Below are positions 29,942 to 40,501 of a DNA stretch of 64,000 nucleotides, in pieces. The notes below the pieces were generated by a model. The model was not told where the DNA came from. It saw nothing but the letters and a program-made list of their open reading frames with translations, and ran no database searches. Positions within the stretch are counted from its first letter, which is position 1, and each line of letters starts with the position of its first letter. The DNA comes from Pectinophora gossypiella (lineage: Eukaryota > Arthropoda > Insecta > Lepidoptera > Gelechiidae): positions 11,077,840 to 11,141,839 of the forward strand of contig NC_065424.1 in assembly GCF_024362695.1 (NCBI RefSeq). The letters are read 5' to 3'. The translations under genes and the position numbers were made by a program.

Positions 29942-30428
29942 CAGGGTGTTAGTGACATCGTAACGAATACTCAGGGGGATGATTCAGACCATGATTCTGA
30001 GTTAATATCAGGTGGAATTTTTCGTCGCAAAATTCATGATTTTTTTTTAGTTTTTTAAAATTATTTTCAATTCTATACTTTTGCGATGGAAAATTCCACT
30101 TGATATTAACTCAGAATAATCAGCGAATCATCCCCCTCAGTATTCGTTACGATGTCACTTACACCCCGCACAAGTACATACGGTAGCCATACAAGTAGGT
30201 ATAGGTGTTAGTAACACCGTAACGAATACTGAGGGGGATGGTTCAGACCATGATTCTGAGTTGATATCAAGTGGAATTTTCAGTCTGAATATTCATGAAA
30301 ATTATTGTTTTTTTTATTATTATTTTCAGTTTCACACTTTTGCGACGGAAAATTCCACTTGATATTATCTCAGAATCATGGCCTCAATCACCCCTCAAAG
30401 TTTTTGTTACGATGTCACTAACACCCTG
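29942..30428. mobile_element. MITE-F composite, intact
   Basis: TA-flanked, 487 bp. Two palindromic halves, each with GTGACATCGTAACG-type ends and AAGTGGAATTTT-type centres, joined by GTAGCCATACAAGTAGG. It serves as the reference copy for the family. Confidence 0.85.
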
Positions 30429-30439
30429 TATAAGTTTTT

Positions 30440-30510
30440 ATACTGTTACTAACAATTATGGACACGTCATGGTCTGAAATAAAGTTATTGATTTGATTTG
30501 ATTTGAATAT
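30440..30510 (+). mobile_element. LINE 3' end, (GATTT)n tail
   Basis: TTATGGACACGTCATGGTCT, GAAATAAAG, then TTGATTTGATTTGATTTG. Confidence 0.55.
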
Positions 30511-30783
30511 TATTGTGGATGATTGATATCTCTTGACAACAAACGACGATTATCCCAAATGTAAACCCAGTTATAACCTTGATATGAATTGCTTGTTTAA
30601 ACGTACTTCCGGTAAACCCACGTGACGTCACTTCCGTAACTCAATAGAGGCTACTCAGCCATCAGTGGAGCTTTTATTAACGCTTCTGTTAGCCTTACCA
30701 AACAAAAGCAATCATTTAGTAGGAGTAATTTCTTGTGTTATGATAGCCAATTTATTATGGTCGGAAACCATTGACCTGGTATA

Positions 30784-31097
30784 ACGGCCTCTGTGGTCCA
30801 GTTGTTTGAGCGTTGGGCTCACGATCCGGAGGTCCCGGGTTCAAAACCCGGTGGGACACATCACGAAAACCACTTTGTGATCCCTAGTTTGGTTAAACGA
30901 CATTACAGGCTGATCACCTGATTGTCAGAAAGTAAGAAGATCCGTGCTTCGGAAGGCACGTTGGTCCCGGTTACTACTTACGGATGTAAGTGAGTAATCT
31001 TTGCATGAGCCATGTCAGGGGCCTTTGGCGGCTCAATAATAAGTAACTAGGGTTGATGAGGTTGGTTTTCCACCCCACAATCTACACGATAAGAAGA
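30784..31097 (+). mobile_element. SINE-B, full length
   Basis: Head GGCCTCTGTGGTCCAG, B-box region mutated (GGTTCAAAACC), core and tail to ACGATAAGAAGAAG. Confidence 0.9.
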
Positions 31098-31138
31098 AGG
31101 AATCCGAATAAAATAAAAAAAATTAAAAATTTTTTTTT

Positions 31139-31430
31139 TAATAGTAACCCAACCAGGGTTGATGGGTAATCCACCTCACATCCCACACGATAGAAGAAGA
31201 AGATGTCGCTCTGTAACAACTACATTATGAAATTCTGATTACTAAATAAAGACATTTATTTAGTAATCAGAATTTCATAATAGTAACCCAACCAGGGTTG
31301 ATGGGTAATCCACCTCACATCCCACACGATAGAAGAAGAAGATGTCGCTTTGTAACAACTACATTATGGGATTACCCATCAACCCTGGTTGGGTTACTAT
31401 TGAACCGTCAAAGGCCCCTGACATGGCGCC
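31139..31430. repeat. Rearranged SINE-B tails: direct and inverted copies
   Basis: AGTAACCCAACCAGGGTTG ... AGAAGAAGATGTCGCT is present twice in direct order (31141 and 31283) and once inverted (31372-31414). A palindrome of AAATTCTGATTACTAAATAA lies between the direct copies. Confidence 0.75.
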
Positions 31431-31559
31431 ATAGCGATGTAGTCAGTAGTAACTAAGCTCTTTAAAGATTAAAAAAAAACGAGGCGTGTCGAGATCTGTC
31501 GAGAATTTAGTCGCGGACGTAATGACGACATTATAAAACCGATATTGTTCTTTATTTTA

Positions 31560-31682
31560 ACAACCTTAACATCTTAATTTGAGGAAACGAACTATTGTAC
31601 TTAGTTAAGAGACTTTTTGTAATTATTTCTTTTTATTTTGGTGCAATAAAGTGTATTTGTATTGTATTGTATTGTATTAATA
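31560..31682 (+). mobile_element. LINE 3' end, (GTATT)n tail
   Basis: TTTTGGTGCAATAAAGTG followed by GTATTGTATTGTATTGTATT. Confidence 0.6.
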
Positions 31683-31744
31683 TATTTGCATATAACTTAA
31701 ATGTGTTTGTATTTATACCACGGTACGAACGCTTTTTTAGAAAA

Positions 31745-32040
31745 AAACATAATCATAATCATTTTTATTCATAACTTTGTTACACGTCAAATTAAAATAT
31801 AATAAAGAAAAGAAAAGAAAATACATTCGTCGCATAAATATCTGCGATAAACAGATAACTTATATTAAAAATACAAATTACATTAAAATATAAATCAAAT
31901 AAAATACCTATACTTTAACATTGCAAATAAGTAATACATTTGGAATAAATAAATTGATAGCTATGTTATATCCTTTAATGATATAAATTCATTCAAGTTA
32001 TAGAAAGACTGACAAGCCAGTTTCGGAGTCTTTTTTGAAG
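31745..32040 (-). mobile_element. Probable LINE 3' end
   Basis: Begins with a tail-like ATAATCATAATCATTTTTATT (read here reversed) and continues AT-rich; no coding remnant. Confidence 0.4.
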
Positions 32041-32199
32041 ACATTTAAGCTTAATCCTTAGCAGTTATGAGTCTGTTTGTTTATAGTATGTCAATGCTGG
32101 AAAAGAATAATGGAAGGGGAAAATAATAGTAATCAATGATCCTCCCTTCCAATGCGGGGTGGCTTACTCGTATTTATAGATACAGTCATCGCATCACTA

Positions 32200-32860
32200 A
32201 TTCAAGAGCCACGCTCTTGTCGGTGCAGCATTCTCCTTGCTACTTATTTAGGGAAAAATAGGGCAGTGGGTTCCCACTTGCCTTCCGCCCTGCAGTACTC
32301 TGTCTGACGCGAGCACGATGGCGCCCAGAGCAGTCTATTTCAGGACTTTTTGGCGGGAACGGGAACGGGACGGTTGTTTTCTTCATTGAATAATCTAAGT
32401 AATTAATACAAAATGATGTTTTGTGATTAATAATCACATAAAGTTCGTTCAAAACATTCGCAATAGTGTTATTATATCGGAATATTAAATAAACAAAGTA
32501 TACCTATCTATTTTCGCTTCGTGCCAACAAGCCACTTCATAACTCGAAAGTTTATGCGGACTTTTGAGTTAATTCGTTTAGGATTCGGAGTAGGAGTCTG
32601 CTTCGGGGGTGGGGCTTAGGTTTCATCATTCATCGTCGTCACCTTTCATCATTTCATTAATCATCATCAAGAAAAAAAAATACATGAGACATGGCTGCAT
32701 GGGCATGGTTCCCTTTGCCTTGCCCTTCGGGGAAAACCAAAACAAAAAAAAACTATTTTAAAGGTGTACTCCTCCGCCTCTGAATAGTACTGACAGTTAC
32801 TGCTACCCTGTCAGGTTCCAGGTTACAGTCACAGTACTAATATAATATCGTTTTTCTACT
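32200..32860. repeat. RPT-N split by RPT-E
   Basis: Left part 32205-32338, right part 32762-32850 (CTCCTCCGCCTCTGAATAG ... CAGGTTCCAGGTTACAGTC). The uninterrupted order is seen reversed at 521-738. Confidence 0.7.
32339..32757 (+). repeat. RPT-E, nested in RPT-N
   Basis: Complete RPT-E ending in an A-rich tract. CTATTTCA before and CTATTTTA after look like a target duplication, supporting a retroposon nature. Confidence 0.7.
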
Positions 32861-33204
32861 CCTCTACTTTAATCTGGCATTTAAATAACCAAAAAGTCTA
32901 ATATAAGTACATACATAATTAAACTCTTTGAAAAAGTGTACGCTCTATGGCCTATAAAAGCATTGTTTACAAAGTGTAACTGTACTATAATGTCGCCAAA
33001 AAAGCATTGTTGTTGTTTTTTTTTTTTGACCTGGAAACTGGCACCTTTACTTTGTTTGGTGCCATAGATATACTATAAAAATAAAAGTATACATTTGCCG
33101 CCATTTTCCCGCGCGTTGGAAGGAAAATAAATTGGAAAATTTTTGTGTTTCGTTTCAAAACACTAAAAAGTATAAAATAAAAAGGAAAAATGACGTCGTC
33201 GTAG
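32861..33204. other. AT-rich spacer
   Basis: T-tract near 33010-33028; no repeat match or ORF of interest. Confidence 0.4.
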
Positions 33205-33355
33205 AAAAAGTATTGTATGCAACGTTGTATAACTAGGTCAAAAAATGCTCGTGGCGTCTCTTATTGCGATGTTCGCCAAGGCTCACATCGCAACTCACGC
33301 CACTCGCATTTTTTGACCCTTCTTATACAACTGTTGCATAAAATACTATTACACC
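33205..33355. mobile_element. Short fold-back MITE
   Basis: Arms of about 60 bp: GTATTGTATGCAACGTTGTA and GGTCAAAAAATGCTCGTGGC pair with the inverse at 33285-33345. The loop is about 12 bp. Confidence 0.75.
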
Positions 33356-33364
33356 ACTGTTGTG

Positions 33365-33545
33365 GTCAACGACTTCCCTCATTCAGGAGCGTCTTCCGAG
33401 AAAGTAATATTTGAAAGAATTAATCGACCTTAGTGCGTCGATAGCGCTGAATGTGTCTACCCACCCACACACCGGTATTAAGGCTCTGAAGTGTTTGTTG
33501 TCGCGAGTTGATTGGCCGCCTCTATGACTAGAGTGATCCGGTCAT
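33365..33545. mobile_element. SINE-I related fragment
   Basis: GACTTCCCTCATTCA, TTTGAAAGAATTAATCGACC and GTTGATTGGCCGCCTCTATG, shared with 42840-42970 and 58100-58150. Confidence 0.55.
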
Positions 33546-33566
33546 CAGGGTCGTATATTACGTATA

Positions 33567-34024
33567 CAGGGTGTTAGTGACATCGTAACGAATACTGCAG
33601 GGGATGGTTCAGACCATGATTCTGAGTTGATATCAAGTGGAATTTTTCGTCGCTAAATTATTATTAATCATTTATTTTTTAAATTATATTCAATTCTATA
33701 CTTTTCCGAAGGAAAATTCCACTTCATATTAACTCAGAATAATGAGACACCCCGTTTAAGTACCTACATACAGGTAGCCATACAAGTCGGTATGGGTGTT
33801 AGTGACACCGTAACGAATACTGAAGGCAATGGTTCAGACCATGATTCTGAGTTGATATCAAGTGGAATTTTCAGTCGGAAAATTCATGGATATGTTTGTG
33901 TTTTTTTTAATTATTTTCAGTTCTATACTTTTGCGCCGGAAAATGTCACTTGATATCAACTCAGAATCGAATCATAGTCTCAATCATCCCTCAAAGTTTT
34001 CGTTACGATGTCACTAACATCCTG
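33567..34024. mobile_element. MITE-F composite
   Basis: TA-flanked ends CAGGGTGTTAGTGACATCG and GTCACTAACATCCTG; same two-palindrome plan as 29942-30428. Confidence 0.85.
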
Positions 34025-34087
34025 TATTAAGCGGTATGTATTCGGAAGTCGCAACTACCTTCTATGTGGCTAAATACTTATAGAATG

Positions 34088-34183
34088 ACACACAGCCCAA
34101 AAGAAACTCGTGGAGAAATATTCGATACTATTTTAACACACAGCCCAAAAGAAAGCCGAGGAGAAATATTCGATACTATTTTA
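34088..34183. repeat. Tandem duplication, 2 x 48 bp
   Basis: ACACACAGCCCAAAAGAAA ... TTCGATACTATTTTA occurs twice head to tail with few differences. Confidence 0.85.
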
Positions 34184-34396
34184 TTTTTAGAAGCAATGGG
34201 TAGTTTGCGGCGTTAAATCAGCCAGAATAGACATATTTACGGGGTTTTCAAGCGAACTATTTGTTTCCACATGAATAATGTTCTTTTTGTACCACTTAGA
34301 TGGGTATACATCTTCTAGTGTTGGTATGTTGAACCGAATTCTTTAGACTTTGCTGTTCGAGGCGATTCTCAGGCGACGCGGTTTTTGTAATAGGTA

Positions 34397-34533
34397 CGGT
34401 CATGAGTACTAAGTATACACTGTGAAACCATGTCACATTAACTTTTTGACAAATTAAACCGTAAGTCTCATTAAATGTCAAAACGATAGTGCGACAGGGT
34501 TCTAAAGTGGGTACATGATATTGCTCATGAATG
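34397..34533. mobile_element. MITE-G, intact
   Basis: 137 bp between TA dinucleotides; starts CGGTCATGAGTAC and ends TTGCTCATGAATG. Confidence 0.8.
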
Positions 34534-34556
34534 TACACCGCGCGGCAAGGTGTCAA

Positions 34557-34620
34557 ATTTGTCCGGCCAAGTAGTTAATGCCATCTGCGGCAAATCTACA
34601 ATAAGTCACGTCAAAAAAAA
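34557..34620 (+). mobile_element. SINE-I fragment with 13-bp TSD
   Basis: ATTTGTCCGGCCAAGTAG to CACGTCAAAAAAAA. Flanked by GGCAAGGTGTCAA at 34544-34556 and 34621-34633. This proves that the family moves by reverse transcription. Confidence 0.9.
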
Positions 34621-34837
34621 GGCAAGGTGTCAATGTGGCAGCGAAGGACGCTGTATATACGATCCTTAATATACAAGGAATAATACTACGTACTAGCAAT
34701 AATACTACATATAGAATAGCAACTCTTCGCCCCCCGCCAGCGTCTGAGCTAGGTTTACCTCACCCTCCTCGACCACAGTTTAGACTTGGATCGTGAAGGC
34801 TGCGCGCAGATCGTTGTTTTTATTTTTTATCAGTTTA

Positions 34838-35278
34838 TGAAAGTAGGATCAATGCCGTAGAAATGAGGTCTTTGCGTAGCATCTGCGGTGTGAAGTTGAG
34901 TGATAGAGTGAGAAACAGTGTGATAAGACAGAGATGTGGTGTAAAAGACGATATAGGGACTAGGATTGAGAAGGGAATGTTAGGTTGGTTTGGACACGTT
35001 GAGCGGATGAAGGATAATAGAATTGCAAAAGCGGTATATTAAGCGAAAGTTGATGGTAGGGCTGGCAGAGGAAGACCGAGAAGGACTTACGATGATCAAA
35101 TTGGAGATGTCCTTAGAAAAGGTTTAATACGATCTACTCTGAACCGGCGTGCGTGTATGAAGCGATTGATGAGTGTGGAGGAGGCAAGAGAAGTGTGTCA
35201 GGATCGAAGCAAATGGAATTCTATAGTCTCTGCTTACCCCGGTGGGAAATAGGCGTGAGTTTATATATGTATGTATGT
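34838..35278 (+). mobile_element. RTE-like LINE, 5'-truncated, 9-bp TSD
   Basis: Flanked by ATCAGTTTA at 34829-34837 and 35279-35287. Tail ATATATGTATGTATGT. Contains the last 138 codons of ORF2. Confidence 0.9.
34839..35252 (+). pseudogene. RT C-terminal domain of RTE-like LINE
   Basis: Reads ESRINAVEMRSLRSICGV, then GWFGHVERM, GRAGRGRPRRTYDDQIG and CQDRSKWNSIVSAYPGGK to TAG at 35250-35252. This region follows the polymerase palm in RTE/BovB-like LINE proteins. One in-frame TAA at 35040-35042 breaks the frame. The 5' part was never copied in. It is the best copy of this family in the window and can be used to read the reversed copy at 40502-40858. Confidence 0.85.
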
Positions 35279-35499
35279 ATCAGTTTAGTTTAAATGTTCG
35301 AATTTTGAAATTGGACGCCGACGTTCTTATATTAGATTCGAATATTTGATCTCACAGTTAATGCTCACTCTGGCTTGCACGGCGCCTACTCGTATAAATA
35401 TTTATCGTTATTTAGTATTGTTATGGTATTTAGTGTTAAAAAATTAGATATTGGTTATTTAGGTATTAACGTCAAAAATCGTCATTTTTATCACTGACT

Positions 35500-35720
35500 G
35501 ACATAGAATAGAATATAAATCATTTATTTTAGATATGAGTAGGTATTGGTACACAGGAGTGAACATAGTAATTGAAAACTTATTTCTAAAAAGGGACGTC
35601 AGCTCAGCAATATGTTGTGACACTCCGACATTGAGGGAGTGCCACAACGCTGATTTTCAGCTGTGCCCCAAAGATACATATAGACAGATCAAAGTTCTAA
35701 CCAAGTTCCAGATGACCTAG
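35500..35720 (-). mobile_element. LINE 3' end, (ATAGA)n tail
   Basis: Starts with reversed tail (AGAATAGAATATAAATCATT). GTAGGTATTGGTACACAG and GCCACAACGCTGATTTTCAG recur at 44922-45108. Confidence 0.65.
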
Positions 35721-35849
35721 AAAGTTAAAATTTGGTATACAGATAGGTAATTAAGTGAATACAAAGGAAAACGTCAGAAACTGGCATTTTTTTTTCACTT
35801 AATTGATTCTATTAGGAACGCTTATAATAATATTATGAATTATATTAGA

Positions 35850-36190
35850 AAGAAAGAAAGAAAGAAAATATTTATTTCCATATTGGACGCCACATTTACA
35901 AACTTAAATTACAGAAATTAAAAAAAAGAAAAAAAAAACAAAGACAAAAAGACAAATAATTACAGACATTAAATACACAATCCAGCTTACGACATCGTAT
36001 CAACAGTGATCTTTGATTACTTGTGGCTCTGCCCACCCCATTAGGGATTACGGGCGTGAGTTTATGTATGTATGTATGTATTAAATACACAATGGAGGCG
36101 CCCAAAATAAAAAAAGGATCTCCCTCAGCATAATGCCGTGACACGTGCTAAGCACGGGCCGCGGCGCTGGTGTTATGGGAGACCTAACGA
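35850..36190 (-). mobile_element. LINE 3' end, (GAAA)n tail, split by RTE-like end
   Basis: GAAAGAAAGAAAGAAAATAT tail, then TTGGACGCCACATTTAC. Interrupted at 35982-36079. Confidence 0.55.
35982..36079 (+). mobile_element. RTE-like LINE 3' end, 14-bp TSD
   Basis: GTGGCTCTGCCCACCCCATT and a (TATG)n tail. Flanked by ATTAAATACACAAT at 35968-35981 and 36080-36093. Confidence 0.9.
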
Positions 36191-36676
36191 ACGTGAGCCA
36201 CGGACACACCAAACTCAATTCGGTATTAAAGTCTTCGCAAGTTCTAAACCGAAAAGAACTTATCGGTTCTTATTTTATTATTCCGAAAATTTGGATTGCT
36301 CGTAGATACCGTAGCCATCCAACATAATAATTCGTATTATATAAAAATAGCCAAGTCGGACCTTAGGCTACAATACATTATCTTAAGTTATAAGATAGAT
36401 ACTTATTATTATTATTTTTTCTTTTTTAATTAACTTGACATATTTTATACTATTATAGCCACTTGACATACCTACTAAATTGAATATTTTTAATATTAGT
36501 AAAACCAATGATTATATTGACTATTATTTTGCATTAGCTTGATATTTTAATTTTTGCATGCCAAATTGCGGCAAAACATGAGATTCTCCTTTATTATAGT
36601 AATTTACTTTAGTAAAACCTTTATTATACCATGTTTTATAAGCAAATAAATAATTTTGAATTTTTGAATTTTTTTT
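36191..36676 (+). mobile_element. Probable LINE 3' UTR
   Basis: AT-rich, closing in AAATAAATAATTTTGAATTT and TTGAATTTTTT. Only the tail (about 36640-36676) supports the call; 36191-36500 shows nothing specific. Confidence 0.4.
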
Positions 36677-37020
36677 AGAAAAAATAATATTTTATGTTGT
36701 TATAAATAAATTTCAGGGCTGACCATTGAACTTGGCTCTCATTTCACATTTATGTTTTTGTTGGGATAAAAATTAATTCAGTTAACAGGCGACTGCCGCG
36801 CTTCATTCGCGTCATCTCAATTACGTCTTGACGTCATGATGGCTATGATAGACATATACCTTATCAAGGCCAACTGCTGAACATAATCCCGTTTAATAGT
36901 TTATCTTGATAGCCGAAATAATTAATAAACATGACATTAGCTAAATTTATCTATGTGATAATAAAGTTATGAAAGTTAAAGTTATCAGGACACACGTAAC
37001 ATAAAAATGGCCTTCATCAA
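36677..37020. other. No recognised feature
   Basis: AT-rich; no family match. Confidence 0.4.
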
Positions 37021-37069
37021 AATGAGTGACCACTTACGGACTTTATCTAAACTGTAGAAACTCACGACT

Positions 37070-37190
37070 ATATCCCAATTGAGGTGGTCAGAGGTACATC
37101 CATCGCAAGACTAACTAAGTACCGAAAATCACCGTACTTTCTGTTAGAAGTGGTGAGCCGTATCGCCGTCTATAATGGTCGACTTAAAAC
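37070..37190 (-). repeat. RPT-P copy
   Basis: Reversed: AGAGGTACATCCATCGCAAG, GTGGTGAGCCGTATCGCC, GTCTATAATGG. Confidence 0.65.
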
Positions 37191-37224
37191 TGCACTTAAG
37201 ATTACATAAAACTCATTGGTGCAA

Positions 37225-37290
37225 GTCAGGTACAGTATCGAGCAATATCATGTACCCACTTTTGAACCCTGTCGCACTATCATTTTTACT
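37225..37290. mobile_element. MITE-G end
   Basis: AGCAATATCATGTACCCACT and GAACCCTGTCGCACTATC. Confidence 0.6.
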
Positions 37291-37458
37291 TTAGCTTGTC
37301 ACAAGTAAACGCAAGGCCCATGTAAATGTCTGCCTTATACGCATGTCGTTTTTAGACATTTGAAATTAAATTCTGAGGTTGACGTGGGCGGATTATGTGA
37401 AAGTTGTAATGTGCTATATTTGGCTTCGAAACTGTTAGTGACAAAAGGTGACGGTTAT

Positions 37459-37531
37459 ACAGAATGTTAGTGACATTGTAACGAAAACTTTGCGGTATGG
37501 TTCAGACCATGATTCTGAGTTGATATCAAGT
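37459..37531. mobile_element. MITE-F end
   Basis: CAGAATGTTAGTGACATTG to GAGTTGATATCAAGT; the rest is lost. Confidence 0.7.
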
Positions 37532-37734
37532 ACATAAAAATAAGCGCACATTCAAAGCAAATCTCAAATACTTATAAATATTACTTTTTTAAATAAATTT
37601 ATTGATCTAATGAAGGACTTTCCAATCGACGTTCCCCAAACACACGATAGATGGCGTTGTTCACCTTTAACGTAATAATAACCTATTTTCTCATTGCTGG
37701 GGTACATAATTATTCAAAAATGTAATGTAATGGC

Positions 37735-37800
37735 AGAAGCATATGTGAGGTAAACCTAGCTCAGACGCTAGTGGGGAGCGGAGAGTTGCCGTTCTATTCC
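37735..37800 (-). repeat. RPT-M fragment
   Basis: TGAGGTAAACCTAGCTCAGA and GGGGAGCGGAGAGTTGCC. Confidence 0.65.
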
Positions 37801-37808
37801 TTATTCCA

Positions 37809-38102
37809 TGCCCTCACTTTGAGGTCGCAGGTTTGAATCCCCTGATAGGCCTACACCAATGACTTTCGAATTCATGTCTGGATCGTAAATGATTATCACG
37901 TGCTCAACGGTGAAGGAAAACATCGTGAGAAACAACCTTTCCAACATTTCAGAGGTATGTGACCTAACTTGTATTGGGCTGGTATTCCTTTCGCGGGTTG
38001 GAAGTTCAGACAGGCAGTCGCTTCCGTAAATAACCGGACCTTTCAAACCTTCAGGTTAGGTAAGCGGATCCTGTGTGAAACGGGTTAACCCTAGGGGATG
38101 TT
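37809..38102 (+). mobile_element. SINE-D, lacking first part of head
   Basis: Begins at the anticodon-loop side (CCCTCACTTTGAGGTCGCAG), includes the B box region and all of the body to the 3' end. Confidence 0.85.
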
Positions 38103-38369
38103 GATTTATCATTGAAAGTGATGTTTAATGTGTTAACGGTAACATTTGAAACAATTTGTTTATATTACGAATTCGATTTGTTTTTAAATTCCGATGAAAA
38201 CATAATATTATGTTGTTCATCACTTCCTACGCTCTATTAGTCACTATCGAAAACGGCTTTCTATTTACATTACTACGAGTACATCTCATTGAGTCTATTA
38301 GCATAGATTAAAAAATAGTACGGCATATAGAACTTTCAATAAAAAAAAATCTTTCAAATATTTTTCCTC

Positions 38370-38525
38370 TCAGACGACGCCCTGAGCCGAGGTTCGCGCC
38401 CAACTGGGCACACTCAGGCCTGTTGTCTTAAACGTTGTACCGAGTGAGAGCCTTCAGCGCTCCCAATTGGTCCGGCCAAGTAGTTAATGCCATCTGCGGC
38501 AAATCTACACGTCAAAAAAAAAACA
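38370..38525 (+). mobile_element. SINE-I copy
   Basis: CAGACGACGCCCTGAGCCGA, GGCCAAGTAGTTAATGCC, AATCTACACGTCAAAAAAAA. Poly(A) end. Confidence 0.75.
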
Positions 38526-38961
38526 ATAAAATATGTCGGATATGTTAGTTTATCATTTAACGATAATTATCCAATAGTTTTTTTCTTATTAAGACCATTT
38601 TTAAATATTTTATTTTTACAAAATAATAATGTGTTTTTTATCTGTGTATTAAAAATAATAAAAAAGTACAAGACCCGAAACACGGGCGGCCATGATTAAG
38701 CTTCGTGTGACGTCACATTTCACAAAATAAACAAAAAATATCTGTCAGGTTTGTAGTTATACTGTTTGACAGTTTCTTTGTTTGTTGAAATGTCACTGGG
38801 CGAAATGTCGCGTGACTTACCGTTTTCGCGAGAAATTTAAAATAATTGAAGAAAAATAAGCTTTTTCCTGTTATATAAAGCTTTTTCCAGAAAATAAGAT
38901 ATTTTAAGAGGTTTAAAATAAGCGTCAAGTAGCCACATTTGTATTCGATACTTCTTACCCG
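38526..38961. other. AT-rich region before candidate exon
   Basis: No repeat match. Contains TGTGACGTCACA (about 38706), a CRE-like palindrome, and CGCGAGAAATTT near 38828. Confidence 0.35.
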
Positions 38962-38998
38962 ATGCCAAAGCGGTGCAAACGAGACACAGACCGCGCGC
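38962..38998 (+). CDS. Candidate first coding exon (MPKRCKRDTDRA...)
   Basis: ATG at 38962 starts MPKRCKRDTDRA, and the frame meets a perfect donor GTAAGT at 38999 in phase 1. The Met-Pro-basic-TDR pattern resembles the start of pogo/Tigger-type transposases and psq-domain proteins (for example M-P-R-x-Y-K-R-K-T-D-R). SINE-A follows 47 bp later, so the acceptor is not found nearby. It could be a transposon 5' exon, a host exon, or chance. Confidence is low because 12 codons carry little information. Confidence 0.25.
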
Positions 38999-39045
38999 GT
39001 AAGTAAAAAAATATATATAAAAAGTTTATTTAGGTAAAGGTTATT

Positions 39046-39347
39046 GAGGAGCTCCGTGGCGTAGCGGTAAACGCGCTCGGTCTGCGATTGTTGAAGTTAA
39101 GCAACTTTCGCAAAGGCTTGACCACACCAAATGGGTGACCACAAAAAAGAAGTTTTCATCTCGAGCTCCTCCGTGCTTCGGAAGGCACGTTAAGCCGTTG
39201 GTCCCGGCTGCATTAGCAGTCGTTAATAACCACCAATCCGCACTGGGCTCGCGTGGTGGTTTAAGGCCCGATCTCCCTATCCATCCATAGGGAAGGCCCG
39301 TGCCCCAGCAGTGGGGACGTTATTGGGCTGGTGATGATGATGATGAT
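39046..39347 (+). mobile_element. SINE-A, full length
   Basis: Head GAGGAGCTCCGTGGCGTAGC. The 5S-like block is altered in its middle (GACCACACCAAATGGGTGACC). Core and (GAT)n tail are normal. Confidence 0.9.
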
Positions 39348-39441
39348 TCAGGTAAAAACCTACGACACACAACAACTAAACAAACAAGTAAGTCGCAGCA
39401 ACTTACGGCCATTGTAGACTAAAGTAAGACCTAGAGCCTAA

Positions 39442-39765
39442 CAGCCTCCGTGGTCTAGTGGTTAGAGCGTTAAGCTCACGATCTGGAGGTTCGGATTCGA
39501 TTCCCGATGGGGACATTGTCGAAATCACTTTGTGAGACTGTCCTTTGTTTGGTAAGGACTTTTCAGGCTTGAATCACCTGATTGTCCAAAAAAGTAAGAT
39601 GATTCCGTGCTTCGGAGGGCACGTTAAGCCGTTAGTCCCGGCTATTAGCCGTAAAAACACCTCCACCAACCCGCAGTGGAGCAGCGTGGTGGAGTATGCT
39701 CCATACCCCCTCCGGTTGATTGAGGGGAAGCCTGTGCCCAGCAGTGGGACGTATATAGGCAGTTT
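39442..39765 (+). mobile_element. SINE-C, full length
   Basis: Sense-strand copy: GCCTCCGTGGTCTAGTGG head, body, GTGCTTCGGAGGGCACGT core, GCCCAGCAGTGGGACGTATA tail. Confidence 0.9.
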
Positions 39766-39779
39766 ATATATATAAGACC

Positions 39780-39870
39780 CAGAGGGGGTGAGGTCGGCCC
39801 CGGATACGAATTGGTGCGGGGGGGGGGGAGAACTACCGTTCTAAACGTAGTATTATTCTTTAATGGCGAG
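39780..39870 (-). repeat. RPT-M fragment with poly-G
   Basis: Degenerate reversed RPT-M (CTACCGTTCTAAACGTAGTA) with a G11-type run where GGGGAGCGG is expected. Confidence 0.5.
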
Positions 39871-39984
39871 ATAGAGTCCCTGCCTCCATTCCTTTTATTA
39901 CTCCGACCTTTACCTTGAGATCGTCTGGAGAAATTGTGAAGAGTAATAAGATCTGAAGGCTCATTAATTGGGTCGTGTTCAAGA

Positions 39985-40501
39985 TAAGTTATGAAATTCT
40001 GATTACTAAATAAAGACAGATCTAAAACTAACGAAAAGCTTTTTCTTTTTTTCTATGTAACTTATTTAACGATTTTTAATTAAGAAAGCGAATTAATAAG
40101 TACTACGTTTTATCACGTTTTTCTATGACGTCACAGTGTACTTTTTCATACAAATAATAATAATAATATTTTTTATTGGGTTAGGTTAGGTTTTTAAAAG
40201 CAAACAAATATGAAAAAAGTATCGGAATCTCCTTGTAAGTTTGAAAAAAATCTGGGTCAGGATTTGCATGTCCTTATTTATATACATGTATTGTATGCAA
40301 ATTGTAGTGTGTAAAATTACAAAGTTTAAAACAGAAAAGAAAAAAGTCTTACAGGAAATAAACTGCAATAGACAATACCAAAAAATCCGTGCACCTGTGT
40401 GTGTGAGTTAGAGTGTGTGAGAATCTATTTATTAATAAATTGCATAGTAATTTCGTGTTCGTGTTAACAGAAAAGTAACTGATTTGACTAGTTGGAAACT
40501 A
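39985..40501 (-). repeat. RPT-R copy
   Basis: TTTCTATGACGTCACAGTG, AAATAAAGACAGATCTAAA and AACTGATTTGACTAGTTGG recur, partly reversed, at 41660-41830, 50480-50700 and 57450-57540. Large AT-rich repeat of unknown class. Confidence 0.5.

Larger units (their letters stand above)
34670..35400 (+). repeat. RPT-M copy with LINE insertion
   Basis: Same order as 15269-15840. The LINE at 34838-35278 is inserted at TTTATCAGTTTA. Confidence 0.7.
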
